64,000 nt of DNA from Mycobacterium conspicuum (GCF_010730195.1 NZ_AP022613.1:3534001-3598000); one strand, 5' to 3'. Shown: positions 54,295 through 63,142, counted from the first letter of the stretch. Notes: a model not told the origin generated them from the sequence alone. Numbers and translations are program-made.

Positions 54295-54728
54295 ACATTT
54301 ATACGATTGGTTTTACCAAGAAATCTGCTGACGGATTTTTCGGGTTGCTGCGCGACTCGGGCGCCTCAACGCTAGTCGATGTTCGACTGAATAATGTTTC
54401 ACAACTAGCTGGATTCGCAAAGCGCGACGACCTTCGTTACTTCCTGAGGGAAATTTGCGGCATGGCTTATGTTCACCGATCGGACTTAGCACCGACGCAA
54501 CCAATGCTCGATGCCTATCGGAAGGGCGGCGGCACCTGGGCAGAATACGAACATCAATTTCTACAGCTGATGAAGAGGCGGCGCATTGAGGAGACTGCCT
54601 CACGCGAGTTACTCGATAACTCGGTGTTGCTGTGCAGCGAGGATAAGCCGGACTATTGTCACCGTCGGTTGGTCGCAGAGTATCTCGCAAGGCACTGGGA
54701 AGGCGTGGACATCAAACATCTGGTCTGA
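54291..54728 (+). CDS. DUF488 family protein (second of two)
   Basis: A 145-aa DUF488 paralogue: IYTIGFTKKSADGFFGLL, DVRLNNVSQLAGFAKRDDLR and CSEDKPDYCHR. It is shorter than its neighbour and lacks the 45-residue C-terminal extension. The coding sequence is markedly AT-rich for this genome (for example its first 50 bases), which fits acquisition by transfer together with the two upstream genes. Confidence 0.88.
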   Translation: MNIYTIGFTKKSADGFFGLLRDSGASTLVDVRLNNVSQLAGFAKRDDLRYFLREICGMAYVHRSDLAPTQPMLDAYRKGGGTWAEYEHQFLQLMKRRRIEETASRELLDNSVLLCSEDKPDYCHRRLVAEYLARHWEGVDIKHLV

Positions 54729-54871
54729 AGCCACTCTTTACACGACATCGCTGGTCCATTCTGGAAGGTGGCCAGCCGCCTGGCGCCTTTGGAGGAGCAG
54801 CCACACCTGCGGCGGGCAACCGACCGGGTGACCCGCGGGCTGGAACAGAGGCCAACCGCGGCTGCTTGGGA

Positions 54872-55198
54872 TCAGCCGGTGTAGTCAACCGCGACCTCAA
54901 GCGGACCGCAGATCTCACGCATCCTGGTGTCGACAAGCCGGCCGAGGCAGCTGACCAAGACTGCGACCGAGACGCTTTCGACCAAATCTAGGTTGACCGC
55001 CGAACGACGCGAGATGGGGTCGAGTCCGGTTCCAGGACAACCTCGCTGGTGAGGCCCCGGACGGTCGTCGTGCATGGAGCGACGAGGGCACATCGCAGCC
55101 GGGGACCGCCGCGTCACGGGATAGGACAACCACGCGCGGCGCCGATCTCGGCCAGTTCGCACCACCACACCTCCCCGCGAGCGGGCAGCGCACTTCAT
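54872..55198 (-). pseudogene. Frameshifted mazF toxin gene
   Basis: Coupled to mazE by an overlapping ATG at 55198, but MazF homology is spread over several frames: RGEVWWCELAEIG in one, VVVLSRDAAVPG in a second, and DPISRRSAVNLDLVESVSVA in a third, ending REICGPLEVAVDYTG at 54872. At least two frameshifts break it, so no functional ribonuclease is expected. Confidence 0.75.
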
Positions 55199-55431
55199 GA
55201 GGCGCCCGCGGCCCGCCGCCACGAGGCCAGGTGCCCCCACTCGTCCGGCTCCGCAGCTGGGTGCTCGTCATACGCGGCGTAGCTGGCGTCGATCTCTGCA
55301 GATCGGTGCCGAGCGAGCAGTGCCGCGAGGGCCTCATCGATTAGGGCGGCGTCAGTGATTCCCGGGCGAACGCTCCGTGCACTGCCGAGGAGTTTGGCGT
55401 CCACAGTCGTGCTCAGGCGTATGCGATTCAT
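55195..55431 (-). CDS. mazE: MazE-type antitoxin (toxin decayed)
   Basis: A 78-aa antitoxin from ATG 55431 with GGGG just upstream. [19 protein letters not shown] is a ribbon-helix-helix start; the tail ends with the acidic [14 protein letters not shown], the usual MazF-binding stretch. Its toxin partner directly downstream is frameshifted, so it is now an orphan. Confidence 0.8.
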   Translation of the reverse strand: MNRIRLSTTVDAKLLGSARSVRPGITDAALIDEALAALLARHRSAEIDASYAAYDEHPAAEPDEWGHLASWRRAAGAS

Positions 55432-55566
55432 GCCCCTACCATGCCACTTACCTGTTCGTCGCATTGCGGCTACAACGTCGCCACGGGCAGCGCCACTACA
55501 GCCAAGGGTGTCCCGGAAACAGCCTGCGGCGTCGTCGTGGGTCGCTCGGCAATCAAACCAACGGCC

Positions 55567-56019
55567 CTAAGGCCGAGGCGGCAGCGCCGACAACCACCCA
55601 TCCGAAAGCAACTCCAACAACTGCCCGTCCGGATCCCGGACCATCGCCATGGCCTCGGTCACCGTCGCGTCGACCACCGCTCCCCCAAACTCGACAACCT
55701 TCTCCAGCGCGCCGGCAAGGTCGGATACCGACAACGAAATGTGCGTCAGCCCAATCTGATCCATCACCCGTTCCGAGCCGGCGTGCACCTGCCGCTTCGA
55801 ATAGTCCATCAGCTCGAGCACAAACCCGTCGCGCACCAGATACGTCGCATGCACCCCCAGCGGCGGCGGCAACTGCACCAGCTGGGCGGTGGGCCCGTCG
55901 GGCGGATCAAGCTCCCACCAGAACTGAAACCCGAGCACGTTCTCGTAGAACCGCCGCGACCGCGCGCCATCGGCGACGCACAAGCCGACATGGTTGAAGG
56001 TCGTCCGGTGACTACTCAT
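55567..56019 (-). CDS. VOC (glyoxalase/dioxygenase-fold) protein
   Basis: A 150-aa single-domain VOC protein: FNHVGLCVADGARSRRFYEN opens it, and DQIGLTHISLSVSDLAGALE begins its second betaalphabetabetabeta module; PDGQLLELL ends it. The first-strand His and the terminal Glu are probable metal ligands. It is divergent from the P450 gene with about 90 bp between, so the two may share control and substrate. Confidence 0.85.
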   Translation of the reverse strand: MSSHRTTFNHVGLCVADGARSRRFYENVLGFQFWWELDPPDGPTAQLVQLPPPLGVHATYLVRDGFVLELMDYSKRQVHAGSERVMDQIGLTHISLSVSDLAGALEKVVEFGGAVVDATVTEAMAMVRDPDGQLLELLSDGWLSALPPRP

Positions 56020-56108
56020 CGCGGCCTTTCTCGCCAGAACCCATAAGCGTAATAATGCAAAGACAGCATAAATAGCCGAGCTCCCGTCGCGGTGGAGGCC
56101 CCAAGCAG

Positions 56109-57362
56109 ATGACGACCCGTCCCGACGTCACCGACGACGCCGTCGTCGACTTCGACCACCACTCCGACGACTTCAACGACAACCAGCGCGCCATCAACGC
56201 CGAGCTCCGACAGAAATGCCCGGTCGCCTGGAACACCAACTACGACGGCTTTTGGTACCTCAGCAGCTACGCCGCGGTGAGCAACGCCGCCCGCGACGAC
56301 GACACCTTCTCCCACCGCTACGAACCCCACGCGGCCAACGGCGTCGACTACCAGGGCGAGATGGGCGTCCCGCGTCCCGAAGGCCAACCGGCCCTAGGCA
56401 TCGGCGAGGTCGACGGCGACTACCACCTGGCCCTGCGCCACGCGCTGGCCCCGTTCTTCTCCCCGGGCGCCGTCGACAAGCTCAAGCCGTTCATGGAAGA
56501 CAAGGCCCACGAGTTCCTCGACCAGAAAATCACCACCGGGCAAATGGACCTGGTGCTCGACTACGCGAGCCCGGTGCCGGCCATCCTCACCATGAAGCTG
56601 ATGGGCCTGCCGTATGACAACTGGCAGCTCTACGCCAACCTCTTTCACTCCGTCATGGCCGTCCCGCAAGACAGCCCCGAATACCTCGCCGCCATCTCCC
56701 AGGTCCCGGCCATGATGCAAGAGGTCATCGATTTCGCCACCGAACGACGCGGCAACCCGACCGACGACCTGACCAGCTTCCTCATCCAGTTCGAATTCGA
56801 CGGGCAGCGCCTCACCGACGACCAGCTGCTCAACATCGTCTGGAACCTCATCGGCGGCGGCGTGGACACCACCACCTCGCAGACCGCGCTGACCCTGCTG
56901 CACCTGGGCACCCACCCGCCGCTGCGCCAACAACTCATCGACCACCCCGAGCTGTACCGCACCGCCACCGACGAATTCCTGCGCTACTTCTCTGTGAACC
57001 AGCAACTGAGCCGCACCGTCACCCGGGACGTCGAGCTCAACGGCCAACACTTGCGCAAGAACGACCGCGCCATCATCAGCTGGCTGGCCGCCAACCACGA
57101 CGAGAACGAGTTCGACCGCGCCGACGAAGTCATCCTGGACCGCTCCCCCAACCGCCACCTCGCGTTCGGGCTGGGCCCGCACCGCTGCATCGGCTCGCAC
57201 CTGGCGCGGCTGATGTCGGAGGTGATGGTCCGCGCGGTGCTCGACCGCATCCCCGACTACCGGGTCGACCTCGACGGCGTCCACCGCTACCGCGGCAACC
57301 CGGCCATGACCGGGCTGGGCACGCTGCCGGTCACCTTCACGCCCGGAACCAAGCGCGGCTAG
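56109..57362 (+). CDS. Cytochrome P450
   Basis: A 417-aa soluble bacterial P450 monooxygenase. The I-helix GGGVDTTTSQ supplies the oxygen-activating Asp-Thr, the K-helix ExxR lies in DEFLRYF-type context, and the haem motif FGLGPHRCIG has the proximal Cys near residue 357. No membrane anchor. Needs a ferredoxin and reductase, neither of which is next to it. A hydroxylated lipid or xenobiotic product is likely; the CYP family cannot be assigned. The AT-rich gap upstream is the probable promoter. Confidence 0.93.
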   Translation: MTTRPDVTDDAVVDFDHHSDDFNDNQRAINAELRQKCPVAWNTNYDGFWYLSSYAAVSNAARDDDTFSHRYEPHAANGVDYQGEMGVPRPEGQPALGIGEVDGDYHLALRHALAPFFSPGAVDKLKPFMEDKAHEFLDQKITTGQMDLVLDYASPVPAILTMKLMGLPYDNWQLYANLFHSVMAVPQDSPEYLAAISQVPAMMQEVIDFATERRGNPTDDLTSFLIQFEFDGQRLTDDQLLNIVWNLIGGGVDTTTSQTALTLLHLGTHPPLRQQLIDHPELYRTATDEFLRYFSVNQQLSRTVTRDVELNGQHLRKNDRAIISWLAANHDENEFDRADEVILDRSPNRHLAFGLGPHRCIGSHLARLMSEVMVRAVLDRIPDYRVDLDGVHRYRGNPAMTGLGTLPVTFTPGTKRG

Positions 57363-57428
57363 CAGCCAGACATCGAGCACCGCGCCGACCCACGACCAGA
57401 TACATCGGAATATTCGAGGCGACCAGGA

Positions 57429-57692
57429 TCACTGCGCGGCTTCCGGCAATGCTTTGGCTCCGTGGTCGATCTCCTTGAGCGTCTGCTCGATGTCGGCGGT
57501 CGGGAACGTGTGACATGCTGCGGCGCGAACGGCGCGCAGCTTGGTATCGAGATCACCGGCCGGCTCGCGCTCCCGCGCCTCACGCAGCGCGCGACGAACC
57601 CACTCCGAGACCGTCGTGCGATGCCGGCGCGCAATCGCCTGGAGCTGCTCCCACTCCTCCGCATCGAGGAGAACCTGGAGTCGCTTACTCAT
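57429..57692 (-). CDS. Orphan VapB/RHH-type antitoxin
   Basis: An 87-aa protein beginning [20 protein letters not shown] with [16 protein letters not shown], a CopG/VapB-like ribbon-helix-helix start, and a helical tail. No PIN toxin follows: within the 66 bp to the P450 end there is only a short open stretch. It is therefore an orphan antitoxin or a stand-alone regulator. Confidence 0.75.
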   Translation of the reverse strand: MSKRLQVLLDAEEWEQLQAIARRHRTTVSEWVRRALREAREREPAGDLDTKLRAVRAAACHTFPTADIEQTLKEIDHGAKALPEAAQ

Positions 57693-57754
57693 GCCATGAA
57701 GATAAACAGCTCATCTGGGGCCACCCTGCGGGTGTGCATGCACGCAAGCACCAA

Positions 57755-57773
57755 GCTAGCATTTTGCTAGCAT
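57755..57773. promoter_or_regulatory. VapB operator candidate
   Basis: Two GCTAGC palindromes (57755-57760 and 57766-57771) flank ATTTT immediately before the antitoxin ATG at 57772. As in the 12.3-kb locus, the start abuts the operator with no ribosome-binding site. Confidence 0.45.
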
Positions 57774-57996
57774 GGCGGCTGTGAAGACATTGCACTTGCG
57801 CAACGTGCCCGACGAGGTGGTGGAGCGGCTGGAACGCTTGGCCCGCCAGCAAAAGATGTCGGTGACTGCGGCGGCGATCCGTGAGTTGGACGCCTCTACC
57901 AGGCGGGTCGACAACGCGGCGCTGATGGCGTCGTGGCCGGACCTGCCGATCGACCCCGCGGAGATCGTGGCCGATATCGAGGCCGATCGGCGGTGA
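57772..57996 (+). CDS. vapB: VapB-type antitoxin
   Basis: A 74-aa FitA-type antitoxin: KTLHLRNVPDEVVERLERLA then MSVTAAAIRELDAS, the typical RHH segment, and an acidic tail. It is coupled to vapC by a GTGA overlap. Confidence 0.9.
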   Translation: MAAVKTLHLRNVPDEVVERLERLARQQKMSVTAAAIRELDASTRRVDNAALMASWPDLPIDPAEIVADIEADRR

Positions 57997-58376
57997 TTGT
58001 CGTGGACGCGTCGGCTGCGGTGGCCGCCGTGCTGCACAACGGGGCGGCCCGCGCAGCCCTGGCGTCGGACGCGTTGCACGCCCCACACTTGATCGACGCC
58101 GAGGTGACCAACGCACTGCGGCGTCGCGTGCTGGCCGGCGCCTTGGACGACGACGAGGGCTTCCGCGCGGTCGCGCGATGGCGGAGCTTGGCGGTAACGC
58201 GTTACGTCATTGCCCCCCTGTTGGAGCGCGTGTGGGAATTGCGCCGCAACATGACCGCCTATGACGCGACCTATATCGCGTTGGCCGAACACCTGGGGTG
58301 CGCGGTGGTGACGCTCGACGGGCCGTTGAGCCGCGCGCATGGCCCCCGCTGCCCACTGACGATCCTGCCTTCGTAG
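57993..58376 (+). CDS. vapC: VapC PIN-domain ribonuclease toxin
   Basis: A 127-aa PIN toxin from GTG 57993. VVDASAAVAAVL holds the first Asp, HLIDAEVTNALRRR the Glu, and TAYDATYIALAEHLG with TLDGPLSRA the last acidic pair. All catalytic positions are intact. Confidence 0.92.
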   Translation: MIVVDASAAVAAVLHNGAARAALASDALHAPHLIDAEVTNALRRRVLAGALDDDEGFRAVARWRSLAVTRYVIAPLLERVWELRRNMTAYDATYIALAEHLGCAVVTLDGPLSRAHGPRCPLTILPS

Positions 58377-58414
58377 GACGATGGCTACGGGCGTGGCGAC
58401 AGGTCATCGACGCG

Positions 58415-58435
58415 TTGTCGCTCGAAGGTGGACAA
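58415..58435. repeat. Distant copy of the 21-bp motif
   Basis: TTGTCGCTCGAAGGTGGACA plus A matches the 15492-15512 copy at 19 of 21 positions, 43 kb away, in the gap after vapC. Confidence 0.55.
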
Positions 58436-58503
58436 AAAGCACATGCCAGCTCCGCTGTGACTCTTGTGACAAACCGGCTTAACTGGGCGCCCAACGAAAG
58501 GCC

Positions 58504-58998
58504 TTGCAACTAAAGGCGATCAAACGACGACCCAGTGTGGCACTGGCGCGCGTCGCAGTGGTGGGAGAAGATGCGGGAGTGGAACCCATCGACGCGGTGG
58601 CGGTCGCCTGGCTGCCGGCCGGCGACTACGAGCAGGTGGTCAGGATCTGGCCGGAACTGGCAGCCAGCGATGTGGTGGCCGGCCCCGATGGACCGCTGCC
58701 GCATGATCAGTACTGCCGCGCGATGCAACAACAGTTCCGCGAGTTGTCGGGAGCCGGCGTGCCCGTGCTTCTCGTCGCGCCGGTGCGGGTGGCACCGTTT
58801 ACCGCGTGGTGCGCCGAACGAGGAGCGCCACCCGATGACGCGGAATCCCGTGCCACCTATGCCGCGTACATGACGACGCAAGCCGACCCGGATCTGGTCG
58901 TCTGGCCGCCGGGTCGCAACGAACCGTGTTGGTGCGGGTCGGGGCGCAAGTACAAGAAGTGTTGCGCCGCAACGTCGCTCATTGACGCAGAACAGTGA
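58504..58998 (+). CDS. SEC-C motif protein
   Basis: A 164-aa protein. The C-terminal PGRNEPCWCGSGRKYKKCC is a complete SEC-C zinc-binding motif as at the end of SecA. The upstream 130 residues are an unassigned alpha/beta domain. Start uncertain: TTG 58504 has AAAGG close by; GTG 58537 is an alternative. It is coupled to the next gene by a GTGA overlap, and SEC-C proteins often neighbour pRiA4b ORF-3 proteins. Confidence 0.78.
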   Translation: MQLKAIKRRPSVALARVAVVGEDAGVEPIDAVAVAWLPAGDYEQVVRIWPELAASDVVAGPDGPLPHDQYCRAMQQQFRELSGAGVPVLLVAPVRVAPFTAWCAERGAPPDDAESRATYAAYMTTQADPDLVVWPPGRNEPCWCGSGRKYKKCCAATSLIDAEQ

Positions 58999-60107
58999 AG
59001 ACCACACGCCTGCGGGTGGTGCTGCGCGATGTCGAGCCAGCGGTTGTTCGGGTGATCGACGTGCCCGCGTCGGCGACGCTGCCGGAGCTGCACGCGGTGC
59101 TGCAGGTCGCGATCGGGTGGACCGACTCGCATCTGCACCAATTCGTCACGCCGACAGCGACCTACGGGATGAAGATTCCCGGCGCAGAGGTGTGGCCGGA
59201 GGATCAACGCGACGAAACCGGCGCCTCGCTCACCGACCTCGGCGTCGGGTTCGAGTACCTCTACGACTTAGGCGACGACTGGACCCACGACATCGAAGTA
59301 CTCGGCCCCGGCGGCCCAGCGCCGGGCTGCGTGGACGGCTCCGGCGCCTGCCCACCCGAAGACTGCGGCGGCCCCGGCGGTTACACCGAACTGCTCGAGG
59401 TACTCGCCGACCCGACCCGCCCCGACCACGAGCGCACGCGCGGCTGGGTCGGCAACCGGCTGCGCCCCTTCGATAAGGCCGCCACCGACCAGCGCGTGCG
59501 CAACGTCGTCGGTGCGGTGCCCGAAAGCGTGCGGCTACTGCTCGATCTCGCCGCCGACGGGATCCGGCTCACTCCGGGCGGACGGCTGCCCAGAACCGTG
59601 GTGCGCAGCATGCAGCAACACCGCCCGCACTGGCACATACTTGGGCGGCCCGCCGCCACCGAGGACAACCTGCCGGCCCTGGCCGTGCTGCACGACCTAC
59701 TGCGCCAGGTGGGCCTGCTCCGACTGCGCCACGGCGTGCTCACGCCCACCCGCGCAGCCGACGACGATCAGGCCGTGATGCGCCGGCTGCGATCGGCGTT
59801 CAGCCCCAACACGTTTGGCACCGAAATCATCGAACTGACGATTGCGGTACTGGCGGCGCACGGCCCCCTTGACGAACTGAAGCTCGCGGAGCGCGTCCAT
59901 CGACTGCTCGGGCATGGCTGGCAGCGCGACGGGCAACCCCTCACCCTGCACGACGTGCGGATGGCAATTGCCAAGCAGTCCAGCATCATGCGTGGGCTCG
60001 ACCTGCTCGACGACGCCGACTGGCACGCATGCACCGCCGGCCCTTCGGCTCGGTCCCTGCTCCCCCGCGCCGAGATGCTCGCTGAGTTCTTGACCTACGA
60101 CGAATGA
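58995..60107 (+). CDS. Plasmid pRiA4b ORF-3-like protein
   Basis: A 370-aa protein. Residues about 1-160 form a pRiA4b ORF-3 domain, with LRDVEPAVVRVIDVPASATL, IGWTDSHLHQF, YLYDLGDDWTHDIEV and CPPEDCGGPGG. The C-terminal half is unassigned and helical. Function unknown, though these proteins accompany mobile DNA and TA loci. Its 3' end overlaps the convergent kinase remnant by 13 bp. Confidence 0.88.
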   Translation: MKTTRLRVVLRDVEPAVVRVIDVPASATLPELHAVLQVAIGWTDSHLHQFVTPTATYGMKIPGAEVWPEDQRDETGASLTDLGVGFEYLYDLGDDWTHDIEVLGPGGPAPGCVDGSGACPPEDCGGPGGYTELLEVLADPTRPDHERTRGWVGNRLRPFDKAATDQRVRNVVGAVPESVRLLLDLAADGIRLTPGGRLPRTVVRSMQQHRPHWHILGRPAATEDNLPALAVLHDLLRQVGLLRLRHGVLTPTRAADDDQAVMRRLRSAFSPNTFGTEIIELTIAVLAAHGPLDELKLAERVHRLLGHGWQRDGQPLTLHDVRMAIAKQSSIMRGLDLLDDADWHACTAGPSARSLLPRAEMLAEFLTYDE

Positions 60108-60865
60108 GCGGCGTAGGCGTGTGAATTCTCCGATCGGCCAACACCGTTCGGATGCAAGGAAATTGGCGCAGGCTGTGCGCCGGTCAGCGCCGCTCGCATC
60201 GCGTCGGCGTGGTCGAACCGCTGTGTGGGATCGCGCGTCATCGCTTGTTCGATCACGGTGACAAGCCCGGCGGGCACGTCGGGGCGCAGCGAGGCAAGCG
60301 GCGGTGGATCCTCGTGCAGGATCGCGTGGGCCAGGGCGCCCGGGTCCTGCTGCGGGAACGGCCGCCGGCCCGTCAGTGCCTCGTAGCCGACCACGCCGAC
60401 GGCGTACAGATCGTCGAGCGCCGTCGCCGCCTTGGCAGCCAGCCGGTCGGGGCTCAGGTAGGGCAGGCTGACGCCAGCCCCGAAGTCGGCGAGTTTGGCC
60501 TCGGCCCTGGCGGTCAGCAAGATGTTGCCCGGCTTGATGTTTCGGTGCAGGACGCCGACGCTGTGCGCCTCGGCCAGGGCGTCCAGCACGCCGTCGAGCG
60601 CGGCCTCAACGAATGCCGGTTCCAGCGGGCCGCGGGCGATGGAGTCGGCCAGCGACACTCCCGGTAGGCGCTCCATCACGATGAACGGCACGCCGTCATG
60701 CTCGCCGACGTCGTGCACCCCCACGACGTGGCGACCGGTCAGCTCCGGCGGGCGGCCATGGATCCCGCGCTGAAGCAGCTTGATGGCCACACGACGACTC
60801 AGCTGCAGGTCCCACCCGTCGTGCACGCGCGACGTCGCACCGCTCCCCAGCACGCCGCCCAGCAT
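60095..60865 (-). CDS. Degenerate Ser/Thr protein kinase (pseudokinase or decaying gene)
   Basis: A 256-codon kinase-like frame. The glycine loop LGSGATSRVHDG and VAIKLL Lys are present, as are DFG (LADFGAG) and a C-lobe. Three faults stand out: the catalytic HRD is HRN (VLHRNIKPGN); the alpha-C region between the Lys and RHVVGVHDVGEHD is about half the usual length, removing the salt-bridge Glu; and the family-typical N-terminus (ITPGEVLGGGRYMLGG) continues upstream of ATG 60865 without a normal start codon. It is probably inactive. Confidence 0.65.
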   Translation of the reverse strand: MLGGVLGSGATSRVHDGWDLQLSRRVAIKLLQRGIHGRPPELTGRHVVGVHDVGEHDGVPFIVMERLPGVSLADSIARGPLEPAFVEAALDGVLDALAEAHSVGVLHRNIKPGNILLTARAEAKLADFGAGVSLPYLSPDRLAAKAATALDDLYAVGVVGYEALTGRRPFPQQDPGALAHAILHEDPPPLASLRPDVPAGLVTVIEQAMTRDPTQRFDHADAMRAALTGAQPAPISLHPNGVGRSENSHAYAAHSS

Positions 60866-61064
60866 GTAGCGACCCCCGCCGAGGACCTCGCCCGGTGTAA
60901 TCAGTCGGTACCGCGTCTCGATCCCGCCTATCGCAAAGCTGGCTGTTCGTGTCGACTCCAGGCAACACTGCGATCCCGAATCGCATTCCCTGCTGCGCGA
61001 GATAGCCGGATTCGGGCAAGCGAAACTGCGTCGCCGCCGCGTGGTCCCACCGCGGCTACACGAT

Positions 61065-61082
61065 GTAGCACCATTGTGCTAC
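61065..61082. promoter_or_regulatory. Antitoxin operator candidate
   Basis: GTAGCAC (61065-61071) and GTGCTAC (61076-61082) are a perfect 7-bp inverted repeat with a 4-bp spacer, 8 bp before the Phd antitoxin ATG. Confidence 0.5.
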
Positions 61083-61090
61083 GCTGCGAT

Positions 61091-61384
61091 ATGGCCACAC
61101 CGCTCAGTCAACGGGAATTGCGAAACGACAGCGGCGCGATCATGCGCCGCGTACAACAGGGGGAACGGTTTACGGTTACCCGAAACGGTGTGCCTGTCGC
61201 AGACCTCGTGCCACACGGTGAAGCCGAAGCCGAACGACCCCCGCGCTTCGTTCCGGTGGCGCAAATAGCCACAGGCACAAGCGAACTCCCCGGTTGGGAC
61301 ACCGCGCGGTTTGCTCGTGAGCTCGAAGAGCTCGACGGTGTCGTCGACGACAGCGATGCCGACAAGTGGCACGCCACCAAATGA
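61091..61384 (+). CDS. Phd-family antitoxin
   Basis: A 97-aa antitoxin from ATG 61091. SQRELRNDSGAIMRRVQQGE then FTVTRNGVPVADLVPHGE is Phd-type, with a long acidic tail (ELEELDGVVDDSDAD). It is coupled to the downstream PIN toxin by an ATGA overlap. Confidence 0.9.
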   Translation: MATPLSQRELRNDSGAIMRRVQQGERFTVTRNGVPVADLVPHGEAEAERPPRFVPVAQIATGTSELPGWDTARFARELEELDGVVDDSDADKWHATK

Positions 61385-61785
61385 GCTCACCACACGAGCG
61401 GGCGCTGCTCGACACCTCCGTCGTCATCGACTTCCCGGCCGATGCCGTTGCCGCGCACGCGTCCACGGCCGCGATCAGCACCATCACGCTCGCTGAGCTG
61501 GCGTACGGCCTGCACACCGCCGACCCACTCCTGAACGCGGCCCGCGAGCAGCGCTATCACTGGATAACCCGCACCTTCGATCCGATCCCGTTCGACACCC
61601 AAGCTGCGCGGGTCTACGGAGCCCTCTGCGCGGCGGTTCGAGCCGTTGGTCGAGACCCGAAGCCGCGCCGATTCGATCTACTCATTGCCGCAGTCGCGGT
61701 CGCCTTGGGCGTGCCGCTCATCACGCGGAATGAAACTGATTTCACGGGTATTCACCACAGTTTGACCGTCATCGCCGTCCGGTAG
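61381..61785 (+). CDS. vapC: VapC PIN-domain ribonuclease toxin
   Basis: A 134-aa PIN toxin. ATG 61381 overlaps the antitoxin stop as ATGA. ALLDTSVVIDF, ISTITLAELAYGL, RRFDLLIAAVAVALGVPLIT and NETDFTGI give the complete PIN acidic set. Confidence 0.92.
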   Translation: MSSPHERALLDTSVVIDFPADAVAAHASTAAISTITLAELAYGLHTADPLLNAAREQRYHWITRTFDPIPFDTQAARVYGALCAAVRAVGRDPKPRRFDLLIAAVAVALGVPLITRNETDFTGIHHSLTVIAVR

Positions 61786-61882
61786 GCCCCGCCACATGGA
61801 GCCGACGTGACGCCTGCTGTTCACGCAAAACGCCGACGCCGTGGCCGCGCCGCGCTGAGGGGCGCATCGTAAGCTGGTCGCG

Positions 61883-63142
61883 ATGGGGAGCTCTCGATTC
61901 GTCCATATCCTCCGGCAGATCGGGTCGTTGCTGGTCACGGCCGTGACCGCCGCCTCCACGCTCAACGCGTATCGGCCGGTGGTGAACAAGTCCCGGCTAT
62001 CCATTTACTCGTGGATGTTCGGCCTGGTGGTCACCGAGTTGCCGCTGCAGACGCTGGCGAGTCAGCTCGGCGGGCTGGCGTTGACGGCCCGGCAACTGAC
62101 CCGGCCGGTGCGCACGATCGCCTGGCTGGTGGCCGGCGTATCGGCGCTGGGGTTGCTCAACTTCAGCCGCGCCGGCCATCGCGCTAACGTGCCGCTGACG
62201 ACGGCGTTGGACACCGGACTGGGCGCCGCGCGGCGCACCGACTCCGCGGGCCTGTGGCGCCGCCCGGACGGCGCCGGCACCGCCAAGACGCCGGGAGTGC
62301 TGCGGATGTTGCGGGTCTATCGCGACTACGCCCACGACTCGAACATCAGCTACGGCGAATACGGCAGCGCCAACCGCCTGGACATCTGGCGACGACCCGA
62401 CCTGGATCGCGCCGGAAAGGCGCCGGTGCTGTTCCAGATTCCGGGTGGTGCGTGGACGACGGGAAATAAACGCGGACAAGCCCATCCGCTGATGAGCCAC
62501 CTCGCCGAGCTGGGCTGGATCTGCGTCGCGATCAATTACCGGCACAGCCCGCGCAACACCTGGCCCGACCACATCGTCGACGTCAAGCGCGCCCTCGCCT
62601 GGGTCAAACAGCACATCGCCGAGTACGGCGGCGACCCCGACTTCATCGCCATCACCGGCGGTTCGGCCGGCGGTCATCTGTCCTCGCTGGCGGCGCTGAC
62701 GCCCAATGACCCGCAGTTCCAGCCGGGGTTCGAGGACGCCGACACCCGGGTACAGGCCGCGGTGCCCTTCTACGGCGTCTACGACTTCACCCGCTTCGAC
62801 GACATGCACCCCATGATGCCCGGGCTGCTGGTGAAATCGATTGTCAAGCAACGCCCCTCGACCAACCCGCAGCCGTTCCTCGCCGCCTCACCGATCAATC
62901 ACGTCTCGGCTGACGCTCCCCCGTTCTTCGTGCTGCACGGCACCAATGATTCCCTGGTTCCCATCGAGCAGGCCCGCAGCTTCGTGGGGCGACTACGCGA
63001 AATCAGCCGCCAGCCCGTCGTGTATGCCGAATTGCCGTTCACCCAACACGCTTTCGACATCTTCGGCTCGGCGCGCGCCGCGCACACCGCGGTCGCCGTC
63101 GAGCAATTCCTGGCCGAGATCTACCAGGCGCACCACCTATGA
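61883..63142 (+). CDS. Alpha/beta-hydrolase esterase/lipase (LipC/LipM/LipO/LipQ-like)
   Basis: A 419-aa carboxylesterase of the hormone-sensitive-lipase-like fold. N-terminal hydrophobic stretches may attach it to the membrane. The catalytic domain starts near residue 150. The nucleophile elbow is GGSAGGHLS (Ser about 260), the acid lies in GTNDSLVP and the His in TQHAFDIFG. The oxyanion HGG is PGG here (IPGGAWTTGN), as in some mycobacterial members. It is coupled by a 4-bp overlap to the tocopherol-cyclase-like gene. Confidence 0.88.
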   Translation: MGSSRFVHILRQIGSLLVTAVTAASTLNAYRPVVNKSRLSIYSWMFGLVVTELPLQTLASQLGGLALTARQLTRPVRTIAWLVAGVSALGLLNFSRAGHRANVPLTTALDTGLGAARRTDSAGLWRRPDGAGTAKTPGVLRMLRVYRDYAHDSNISYGEYGSANRLDIWRRPDLDRAGKAPVLFQIPGGAWTTGNKRGQAHPLMSHLAELGWICVAINYRHSPRNTWPDHIVDVKRALAWVKQHIAEYGGDPDFIAITGGSAGGHLSSLAALTPNDPQFQPGFEDADTRVQAAVPFYGVYDFTRFDDMHPMMPGLLVKSIVKQRPSTNPQPFLAASPINHVSADAPPFFVLHGTNDSLVPIEQARSFVGRLREISRQPVVYAELPFTQHAFDIFGSARAAHTAVAVEQFLAEIYQAHHL

